Assembly: GCA_030746455.1 (NCBI GenBank)
Contig: JASLMQ010000271.1
Span: 1-5,002, forward strand
Origin: Candidatus Latescibacterota bacterium
GTDB taxonomy: Bacteria > Latescibacterota > UBA2968 > GCA-2709665
Length of the DNA stretch: 5,002 nucleotides
Direction of reading: 5' to 3'
Of this stretch, positions 1 through 5,002 are shown piece after piece. The notes under the pieces are model-generated. The model was not told the origin of the DNA, made no database searches, and saw nothing but the letters and a program-made list of their open reading frames with translations. Positions within the stretch are counted from its first letter, which is position 1; every line of letters starts with the position of its first letter. The position numbers were made by a program, and so were the translations under genes.

Positions 1-171
1 CTCTACCACGTGATGGAGGTCGATCCCCAGAGGTTCCCGAAGGTCAGCCACGCCGGGGCCAGGGCCTTTTCCGATTTTCTGATCTCGCCCGAGGCCCAAT
101 CTGTCATTAAGAGCTTCGGCGTGGACCGCTTTGGCTCGCCCCTCTTCCTCCCCGACGATGCCGGGCCCTGA
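1..171 (+). CDS. tupA: Tungstate ABC transporter substrate-binding protein TupA, C-terminal end (partial)
   Basis: This is the last 56 codons of a gene that begins before the window; the frame is open from base 1 to TGA at 169-171. The translation has the typical end of a periplasmic oxyanion-binding protein of the TupA/PBP-like family. An HVMEVDP-type segment is followed by a helix ending DFLISPEAQ, then VIKSFGVDRFGSPLF near the C-terminus, matching the family pattern of a 'DFL-SPE-Q--I--FG----G-PLF' tail. TupA captures tungstate outside the membrane and delivers it to the TupB permease. The assignment rests on this tail and on the clear TupB and TupC genes just downstream. The ligand-binding residues are outside the window, so tungstate versus molybdate specificity cannot be checked here. 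Confidence 0.85.
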   Translation, partial: LYHVMEVDPQRFPKVSHAGARAFSDFLISPEAQSVIKSFGVDRFGSPLFLPDDAGP

Positions 172-229
172 GTACCATCCCGCGTACTGCGTGTGGATGC
201 TCCAAACCTGCGCCTGACTCTGTTTCTCA

Positions 230-252
230 TTTCGCGCCTTTCGCGCTTTTCG
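230..252. repeat. Short 9-nt tandem repeat in the tupA-tupB gap
   Basis: TTTCGCGCC at 230-238 is followed directly by TTTCGCGCT at 239-247 and a partial third unit TTTCG at 248-252. It lies in the 119-base spacer between tupA and tupB (172-290). I see no convincing -35/-10 promoter pair or terminator hairpin in that spacer. The repeat may be chance low complexity. Confidence 0.4.
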
Positions 253-290
253 TAGTTCCGCTTCTGACGAATCATGAAAAGCCATCGCAC

Positions 291-1004
291 ATGGAACTGA
301 TCTGGCACGGCATCACTAAAGCCTTCTGGCTCCTTCTCACAGGAGACCCTCAGGTCTGGGCGATCACCATCCTGTCCCTGCAGGTCTCAGGCTCTGCCAC
401 GCTGCTGGCCCTGCTGTTGGGCATTCCTGCGGGCGCCCTCCTGGCGCTCACCCGCTTCCCGGGACGGGGTCTCGCCATCAGCCTGATCAACACCGGCATG
501 GGGCTTCCGCCCGTCGTGGTTGGACTCTTCGTCACCATCCTCCTCTGGCGTGGCAGCATCCTCGGCTTCATGAAGCTCCTCTACACGCCTTCGGCCATGA
601 TTCTCGCACAGGTGGTTATCGCCTTCCCCATCGTGGCAGGGCTCACGCTGGCGGCCCTCCAATCGCTGAACCCCAGGCTTCGGCTTCAGCTCATGGCCCT
701 TGGGGCGTCCAGGCTGCAGGTCGTCTATCTACTGCTCAGGGAGGCGAGGCTTCCCTTGCTTGCGGCGGTGATGGCCGGGTTCGGCGGCGTGATTTCCGAG
801 GTCGGAGCCGTGCTGATGGTGGGGGGCAACATCAAGGGCCAGACGCGCGTGCTCACCACCGCCACGGTCCTCGAGACCCGAATGGGGAACTTCGAGCTGG
901 CTATTGCGCTCGGGTTCCTCCTCCTTCTCCTCACCTTCGGCGTGAACCTGATACTCACGCGGATCCAGCAACAGGGGCAGTTCCGGTGGCCAAAGCCGTC
1001 CTGA
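291..1004 (+). CDS. tupB: Tungstate ABC transporter permease TupB
   Basis: This 237-residue inner-membrane permease forms the channel through which tungstate passes after capture by TupA, driven by TupC. Hydrophobic stretches suggest about five membrane segments, near residues 27-55, 62-88, 101-123, 155-178 and 203-224. The cytoplasmic EAA-type coupling loop is at about 134-155 (LMALGASRLQ, then REARLP). It is followed by ISEVGAVLMVGGN and TRVLTTATVLET (about 168-195), a signature strongly characteristic of TupB-type permeases. The length is normal for the family. The ATG at 291 is chosen because no in-frame ATG or GTG gives a better protein start upstream; its ribosome site is weak (GAAAAG about 10 bases before). 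An out-of-frame ATG at 274 opens an 8-codon ORF ending at 300, across this start. The gene overlaps tupC by 19 bases, suggesting translational coupling. Confidence 0.93.
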   Translation: MELIWHGITKAFWLLLTGDPQVWAITILSLQVSGSATLLALLLGIPAGALLALTRFPGRGLAISLINTGMGLPPVVVGLFVTILLWRGSILGFMKLLYTPSAMILAQVVIAFPIVAGLTLAALQSLNPRLRLQLMALGASRLQVVYLLLREARLPLLAAVMAGFGGVISEVGAVLMVGGNIKGQTRVLTTATVLETRMGNFELAIALGFLLLLLTFGVNLILTRIQQQGQFRWPKPS

Positions 1005-2086
1005 CCGTCGAGGACCTGATTGTCCGCTACGGAAGCGCGGATGTCGTCCACGTTCCCGGGTTGGAGATACGGGAGCGCGAAATCCTCGCCATGATGGGCC
1101 CGAACGGAGCGGGCAAGTCCACGCTGCTCCGCGTCCTCGGGTTACTCGAGCGACCCACCCGGGGTACAGTCGTCTTCCAGGGCCGGGCAGTCGAATACCG
1201 ATCGCGGGAGCTCCTGGCGCTCCACAGGCAGATCGCCGTCGTCTTCCAGGAGCCTCTCCTGATCGACGGAACCGTCATCGACAACGTCTCCCTCGGTTTA
1301 CGCCTCCGAGGGCTGGATGATCTCGAAGGACGGGTCGATCCCTGGCTCGAACGCTTCGGCATTGCCCACCTGCGTGACCGCCGCGTCAAGACCCTTTCGG
1401 GCGGCGAAGCCCAACGGACGAGTCTGGCCCGGGCCTTTGTCCTCGATCCTCGTCTCCTGCTACTCGATGAGCCCCTGTCTGCCCTGGATCCCCCTACGCG
1501 GGACGCCCTGCTCGCTGATCTGAAGACCATCCTCTCGGAGACACGGACCACAACGGTCTTTGTCACCCACGACCGTGATGAGGCCATCGCCCTCGGTGAC
1601 CGGGTCGCGGTGATGATGCAGGGACGGATCCTGCAGCTCGACGCCCCCGAAAGGACCTTCTCCTTCCCCATCGATGAGGAGGTCGCCCGGTTCGTCGGCG
1701 TGGAGACTGTTCTCCCGGGCCGCGCTCACTCGGTCAACGAGGGCCTGGTCACGATCGAGATCGACGGCCGGGAGGTGGAGGTAGTTGGCGAGGCCCTTCC
1801 CGGAGAGCGGGTTCTCGTCTGTATCAGACCCGAAGACATCGTGCTCTCCAGAGCCGACATGGGCCCATCCAGCATGCGGAACCACCTCGAGGCGCGAGTA
1901 GAGCGAACGATCCCGCTGGGTCGGTTCGTTCGCGTCGTGCTGAACGGCCAGGCGCCCATCGTCGCCTCGATTACCTGGCAATCCCACCAGGAGATGGACC
2001 TCAAAAAGGGCGACCGGGTCCTCGCATCGTTCAAGGCAACGGCCGCTCACATCATCAGAAGACCGGAACCTCGGAATTCTCCCTAG
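986..2086 (+). CDS. tupC: Tungstate ABC transporter ATP-binding protein TupC with C-terminal TOBE-like domain
   Basis: This 366-residue protein is the cytoplasmic ATPase that powers the TupB permease. All nucleotide-binding motifs are visible: Walker A GPNGAGKST (38-46), Q-loop Gln88 in VVFQEP, signature LSGGEAQR (137-144), Walker B LLLLDEP (157-163), D-loop SALD (165-168) and switch His195 in FVTHD. Residues from about 240 form an extension. Within it, about 295-360 resembles a TOBE/Mop oxyanion-binding domain (SSMRNHLEARV, then a VASITWQSH-type strand and GDRVLASFKA), a module that in related molybdate/tungstate ATPases is linked to anion sensing or regulation. The start is GTG at 986, inside the end of tupB, with GGGG at 974-977 about 8 bases upstream. 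It could be called a molybdate (ModC/WtpC-like) ATPase in isolation, but the TupB partner favours tungstate. It ends 39 bases before a strong hairpin. Confidence 0.92.
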   Translation: MAKAVLTVEDLIVRYGSADVVHVPGLEIREREILAMMGPNGAGKSTLLRVLGLLERPTRGTVVFQGRAVEYRSRELLALHRQIAVVFQEPLLIDGTVIDNVSLGLRLRGLDDLEGRVDPWLERFGIAHLRDRRVKTLSGGEAQRTSLARAFVLDPRLLLLDEPLSALDPPTRDALLADLKTILSETRTTTVFVTHDRDEAIALGDRVAVMMQGRILQLDAPERTFSFPIDEEVARFVGVETVLPGRAHSVNEGLVTIEIDGREVEVVGEALPGERVLVCIRPEDIVLSRADMGPSSMRNHLEARVERTIPLGRFVRVVLNGQAPIVASITWQSHQEMDLKKGDRVLASFKATAAHIIRRPEPRNSP

Positions 2087-2125
2087 ACCGAACGAGGAAA
2101 TCCTCGACCAAGGAGCAGGCTCCAC

Positions 2126-2160
2126 GACGAAGCGGACGTCCACTGGACGTCCGCTTCGTC
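2126..2160. terminator. Perfect 16-bp stem-loop between convergent operons, probable terminator
   Basis: GACGAAGCGGACGTCC (2126-2141) is followed by a 3-base loop (ACT) and its exact reverse complement at 2145-2160. On the plus strand it is followed by TGTTCCCCTCT, a weak, C-interrupted U-tract. It lies 39 bases past the tupC stop and 50 bases past the minus-strand gene that ends at 2211, so it could stop transcription from both sides. The stem is unusually long and perfect. The minus-strand side has no T-run, so its action there is less sure. Confidence 0.8.
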
Positions 2161-2210
2161 TGTTCCCCTCTGGTCCCGCCTGCCCTTCTGCGCTGGCGTA
2201 CCCCCCCGCA

Positions 2211-2927
2211 CTACTCCATCGCCAGCACCCGCGTCGTCGCGGGCAGGCTCACCAGACGAGAGTAGTGGGTCACCGCGATTCCGCCACCCCCTCCGCCAAC
2301 GGCGAGCTCCTCCTGGACCACGAAGTCGGCGAAGTCGGGCGCGTTATAGGCCACGTAGGCCGGAGACAGACGCTCGATGTGGAGCTTCACGTCCACTGCG
2401 AAATCCGGAAAGGCCACCGGCCCCGTGTCCACCTGGAAGATGTTCTGGATGTCGTTCGCGTTCATCGTCTTGATCGGGAATTCGATGTGCGCCCGCAGCG
2501 CTCCGTCTCCGCTGGCGATCTCCACCTGCCCGATGAGAGGAGTGCTCTTCAGCGTCTCCGCCACCACTTCCGACCGGTCTCCGAGCTCCGTCCCCTCGAC
2601 GCGGACTACCTGCCGCACCACGTCCTGGAACCGGTCTCGCCACAGCCCTTCCTCCCTGAACCGGTCAGTGTGGGTCGAATGGGTCCGGAAGATCGCGTAC
2701 TCTTCCTCCGAGAAGATCCCGCAGAAATCGTAGTTGTCTTCGTGGAAGAGATCGCGCTCTGCGTAGGTGTGCTCCGACTTGCAGGAGGCGAAGAACAGGT
2801 ACTCCTGCGTCTCCCCGGTTGCCGAGTCGGTCAGAGTGCAAACCGACTCTACCTGCAACCGGGCGTTGTTTGCACGCCCCTCCGTCACGAAGGTGACGTA
2901 CGATCGGCCGTAGTCACAGATTTCCAT
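2211..2927 (-). CDS. Hypothetical protein, third gene of a sugar-metabolism-like operon
   Basis: I do not recognise this 238-residue protein. It has no signal peptide, no membrane segment and no nucleotide-binding motif, so it is probably cytosolic. The N-terminal half is aromatic- and acid-rich, with Cys at 4, 30, 49 and 69 and a dense stretch around 48-90 (SCKSEHTYAERD, HEDNYDFCG, then HSTHTD) holding several His, Asp and Glu. The second half alternates charged and hydrophobic residues like beta strands (VEIAS, AHIEFPI, VDVKLHIERL), with a six-glycine run at 211-216 just before the end. The start is well supported by AGGAGG six bases upstream. It is the last gene of the minus-strand cluster, 56 bases after the Gfo/Idh/MocA gene, which suggests a role in the same pathway. 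Codon use matches its neighbours. It is very likely a real gene; its function is unknown. Confidence 0.85.
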   Translation of the reverse strand: MEICDYGRSYVTFVTEGRANNARLQVESVCTLTDSATGETQEYLFFASCKSEHTYAERDLFHEDNYDFCGIFSEEEYAIFRTHSTHTDRFREEGLWRDRFQDVVRQVVRVEGTELGDRSEVVAETLKSTPLIGQVEIASGDGALRAHIEFPIKTMNANDIQNIFQVDTGPVAFPDFAVDVKLHIERLSPAYVAYNAPDFADFVVQEELAVGGGGGGIAVTHYSRLVSLPATTRVLAME

Positions 2928-2932
2928 GCAAG

Positions 2933-2938
2933 CCTCCT
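2933..2938 (-). promoter_or_regulatory. Shine-Dalgarno site of the 238-residue hypothetical gene
   Basis: On the minus strand AGGAGG (inside GAGAGGAGGCTTGC) precedes the ATG at 2927 by five bases. This is a near-consensus ribosome binding site. It fixes the start of an otherwise unrecognised protein and supports that it is translated. Confidence 0.8.
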
Positions 2939-2983
2939 CTCACTCGGGCATCCCACTGTCCCGGCCACGCATACGGATACGAT

Positions 2984-3970
2984 CTATCCGGCGTCTTGTT
3001 CGGTGATTTCCACGACCCGGCCCTCGCGAACCGCCATCTGCCCTGCGGTGCACATCCGAACCGAATCCACCATCACCGTCCCGTCCGTGAGAGGCGCGGC
3101 TCTGTCCCTCACGCACCGGATGAACTCCCGGTGTATGGCGTCGGTGCCGGGGTGTCCCCGTTCGGCCATCTCCTCGGCGAGGCCGTGCACGATGGGCTTG
3201 CCCGTCTGTCGATCCCCCGGGCTGTACCCGTACTGTCTGATCTCCTTACCGTGTCGCGTGTATTCCAGTCTTCCGTGGCTGCCCAGAATGGCAATGTCAC
3301 GGTACCCTCCGGGAACGAAGATCCCGAACCCGAAGTACAGGTTGGTCCCATTCCCGAATTCGTAGACCAGCTGCGCGCTGTCCAGCGTGTCCTGGCCCTC
3401 GAACACCCGGGTGCCCCCGAAACCCGTCACCCTCGTCGCGCGCGATCCGATGATCCAGGCGAAGGCATCCAGGTCGTGGCAGGCCTCGGAGAGCAACCCG
3501 CCGCCGGAAGTCTCGAACTGGTTAAGCCACGTCTTCTGGGCAGCCCATGGCCCCCGAAACGAGGGGGCGCAGACGCAGACGACCTTCCCGATCTCGCCGG
3601 CCTGCACCAGCTCCCGGGCCTTCTGGTTCAGCGCGAAGTAGCGGTGCTGCTCCGCCACCATCACGTCGCACCCGACCCCCAGTGCTTCGATCGCCATCGG
3701 AGCGTGCAGGTTGTGGGGCGCCGCAATCAGCACCACGTTGATGCCCTCATGCTCCAGCAGCTCCGTGTGGTCGGTGTAGGTCGCCGGAGTATCCGAACAT
3801 CGCTCGAGAGCGATGCCCAACCGGTCGTCACTAACGTCACAGATGGCCAGAATCTCACACGCGTCACGGTTGGCGTTGATCCGATCGATGTGCTGCCAGG
3901 CGCGTGTCCCCAGCCCGATGATTCCGAACCTGAGGACGCGCTCCGGATCGGCTCCCAGAGGTGGTCTCAC
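2984..3970 (-). CDS. Gfo/Idh/MocA-family oxidoreductase, apparently lacking the EKP segment
   Basis: This 328-residue protein belongs to the NAD(P)-dependent dehydrogenase family that acts on sugars, inositols and sugar derivatives in the cytosol. The N-terminal Rossmann fold is clear: FGIIGLGTRA (15-24) is the dinucleotide loop, ICDVSDDR (43-50) ends strand 2, and IAAPHNLHAPMAIEAL (82-97) is the usual segment before the catalytic motif. The C-terminal domain has RYFALNQKARELVQAGEIGKV-like sequence (110-130), SGGGLLSEACHDLD (155-168) with the conserved His165, and a typical beta-sheet half. After GCDVMV (100-105) the family normally has EKP, with the catalytic Lys, and a helix of roughly 30 residues. 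Here the chain passes directly to AEQHRY (106-111). The usual Asp four residues before the His reads Ser161, with Glu162 beside it. The GTG start at 3970 is supported by GGAGG at 3978-3982. Family membership is sure; substrate and activity are not. Confidence 0.88.
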   Translation of the reverse strand: MRPPLGADPERVLRFGIIGLGTRAWQHIDRINANRDACEILAICDVSDDRLGIALERCSDTPATYTDHTELLEHEGINVVLIAAPHNLHAPMAIEALGVGCDVMVAEQHRYFALNQKARELVQAGEIGKVVCVCAPSFRGPWAAQKTWLNQFETSGGGLLSEACHDLDAFAWIIGSRATRVTGFGGTRVFEGQDTLDSAQLVYEFGNGTNLYFGFGIFVPGGYRDIAILGSHGRLEYTRHGKEIRQYGYSPGDRQTGKPIVHGLAEEMAERGHPGTDAIHREFIRCVRDRAAPLTDGTVMVDSVRMCTAGQMAVREGRVVEITEQDAG

Positions 3971-3977
3971 GAATACG

Positions 3978-3982
3978 CCTCC
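3978..3982 (-). promoter_or_regulatory. Shine-Dalgarno site of the Gfo/Idh/MocA gene
   Basis: On the minus strand GGAGG stands seven bases before the GTG at 3970. It decides in favour of this GTG start, which leaves a 14-residue lead before the first Rossmann strand. It lies in the 52-base gap after the upstream isomerase/epimerase-like gene. Confidence 0.7.
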
Positions 3983-4022
3983 ATTCGGTGACAGGATGTA
4001 GGTCCGTCTGACGGTGGGTGTT

Positions 4023-4970
4023 TCACCAGACGATGTCGGCCATGTGGGTGATTCGGTCGGCTTCGCGGAACAGCTGTAGAAGTTTCACAACCGTTTCTCG
4101 CCGACCCGCCTCGTCCCGGATCTCCACGAAGATCGGCGCCCGGTTGGTCTGACGCGTGCTCCACGCCCAGAGGAATCCCGCGTACGAGATCCGCGGACCG
4201 AAGGGGTTCTCGATCGCCAGGTGGTTGGAGAGCTTGCCGGTTTGAGGGCTAACGTCGACCTGGTGGATATGGTATCCCAGTATTCGTTTCCCAACCCGGG
4301 CGTACCAGTCACCCAGAGGCTGGAGGTTGTCCAGCTCGCCCCCGTTGTTCCTGGCGTGACCCACGTCCAGCAGCGCCCCCACGGCTCCGTTGCCCCCGGA
4401 ACACAGCAGGTCGCTCACAGTGTCGATCCACAGCAGATACTCATCGATCCGTGTCGTGAAGCTCCGGTTCGGCGATGCAGCCGGGGTGCCTCTGGGGTTG
4501 TGGATGTTCTCGATGGCCAATCGAACGCCCGAGCGCACGGGCTCCTCGAACAGCCGCACGGTCGCATCCTCGAAGGTCCGCCACGCATCGGTCGGTCTCC
4601 GGGCGCACCCGTCGTCCATCCCCATGTCGAGCGATGTCGCCCTGGGAACATGCGCGGTCAGGCTTTCGACACCTGCATCCAGCGCGCAGGAGAGGTGGTC
4701 CCGCATTGCCTCTTCGCCCTCGATTCTGCCCGCGTCCGGATTCCACGTCAGGTTGGGCAGATGATAGGACAGGTAGCGTGGGCCTCTCCCCCGCCAACGA
4801 TCGATCGCATCGTCAAGCGAAGGACGAGAAAAGGAGAAATCCCTGGGTCGGAGCTCCAGGCACGGGAAATCGAGCGCCAGTGCCTCCTCAGCGGCTGCTA
4901 CAGGATCGCCGTGAATGGAGAGACCTGCGGGCGGGATCCCGTGCGGCAGGTCGGCGGGAAGCAGCTCCAC
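4023..4970 (-). CDS. Sugar phosphate isomerase/epimerase-like TIM-barrel protein
   Basis: This protein of at least 315 residues matches the xylose isomerase-like / AP endonuclease 2 TIM-barrel superfamily, whose members isomerise or epimerise sugars and related acids using a divalent metal. Barrel-strand signatures appear in order: AGLSIHGD (15-22), CLELRPRDF (37-45), YLSYHLPNLTWNP (66-78), SLTAHVP (103-109), RLAIENIHNP (150-159), ALLDVGHARNNG (199-210), GYHIHQVD (232-239) and IFVEIRDE (280-287). Glu154, Asp202/His205, His234 or His236 and Glu283 are the likely metal-site residues, all present. It is the first visible gene of the minus-strand cluster, beside a Gfo/Idh/MocA dehydrogenase, a frequent pairing in carbohydrate catabolism. 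The start is uncertain: the GTG at 4970 has no Shine-Dalgarno site, and the frame stays open to the window edge with coding-like codons (reading TETFHPWPAPVELLP), so the true start may lie beyond 5002. Its exact reaction cannot be inferred. Confidence 0.85.
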   Translation of the reverse strand: MELLPADLPHGIPPAGLSIHGDPVAAAEEALALDFPCLELRPRDFSFSRPSLDDAIDRWRGRGPRYLSYHLPNLTWNPDAGRIEGEEAMRDHLSCALDAGVESLTAHVPRATSLDMGMDDGCARRPTDAWRTFEDATVRLFEEPVRSGVRLAIENIHNPRGTPAASPNRSFTTRIDEYLLWIDTVSDLLCSGGNGAVGALLDVGHARNNGGELDNLQPLGDWYARVGKRILGYHIHQVDVSPQTGKLSNHLAIENPFGPRISYAGFLWAWSTRQTNRAPIFVEIRDEAGRRETVVKLLQLFREADRITHMADIVW

Positions 4971-5002
4971 GGGTGCGGGCCAGGGGTGGAATGTCTCCGT
5001 CC

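Noticed and set aside
1027..1671. Minus-strand open frame of 214 codons opposite tupC
   Set aside because: The Ser/Arg-rich translation is the mirror of the ATPase coding sequence, and tupC motifs are complete on the other strand.
2280..2297. Six-glycine run near the C-terminus of the hypothetical protein, possible repeat tract or frameshift site
   Set aside because: The codons are mixed rather than a homopolymer, the frame reads through to a normal stop at 2211, and the following residues look protein-like, so a flexible linker is enough to explain it.
2974..2990. Small inverted repeat CGGATA / TATCCG with a 5-base loop over the stop codon of the Gfo/Idh/MocA gene
   Set aside because: The stem is only six base pairs with no U-tract and easily arises by chance. 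It is too weak to call a terminator or attenuator between two cotranscribed genes.
2265..3365. Long plus-strand open frame of 366 codons opposite two minus-strand genes
   Set aside because: It spans the boundary between two supported genes. Its translation is Arg/Pro/His-rich with no recognisable motif, typical of an antisense frame in high-GC DNA. The minus-strand genes have ribosome sites and, for one, clear family motifs.
2996..3991. Plus-strand open frame of 331 codons antisense to the Gfo/Idh/MocA gene
   Set aside because: It is almost exactly antisense to a gene with clear family signatures. The composition is low in Lys and rich in Arg, Pro and His, with no motif, so it is a shadow frame.
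1..5002. Search for tRNA, rRNA, CRISPR arrays, insertion-sequence ends or phage genes
   Set aside because: I saw no regularly spaced repeats, transposase-like frames, terminal inverted repeats or tRNA-like cloverleaf signals. Apart from short gaps the window is filled with metabolic and transport genes.

Overview
The window is high-GC bacterial DNA with two functional blocks facing each other. The codons favour G/C at the third position, GTG starts are used, and the minus-strand genes have clear AGGAGG/GGAGG Shine-Dalgarno sites. Nothing fixes the taxon. The gene content fits an environmental heterotroph, and any phylum name would be a guess.

Plus strand (1-2086): the end of a tungstate ABC importer of the TupABC type. 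It holds the last 56 residues of the substrate-binding protein TupA (1-171), the complete permease TupB (291-1004) and the complete ATPase TupC (986-2086), which carries a C-terminal TOBE/Mop-like domain. tupB and tupC overlap by 19 bases. A 119-base gap separates tupA from tupB. A perfect 16-bp hairpin (2126-2160) ends the block.

Minus strand (4970 down to 2211): three closely spaced genes, read in the order sugar phosphate isomerase/epimerase-like TIM-barrel protein (4970-4023), Gfo/Idh/MocA-type oxidoreductase (3970-2984), and an unrecognised 238-residue protein (2927-2211). Gaps are 52 and 56 bases, so they look like one operon whose promoter lies beyond the right edge. A dehydrogenase beside a TIM-barrel isomerase/epimerase is a common pairing in catabolism of sugars, inositols or sugar acids. 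The substrate cannot be read from the sequence.

The most notable observation is that the Gfo/Idh/MocA protein appears to lack, in frame, about 30 residues that normally hold the family's EKP motif with its catalytic lysine. The reading frame continues cleanly from the strand before EKP into the strand after it. The Asp of the family's usual DxxxH motif also reads Ser. This gene may encode an enzyme with altered or lost activity. The second point of interest is the unrecognised, apparently soluble third gene of the operon.
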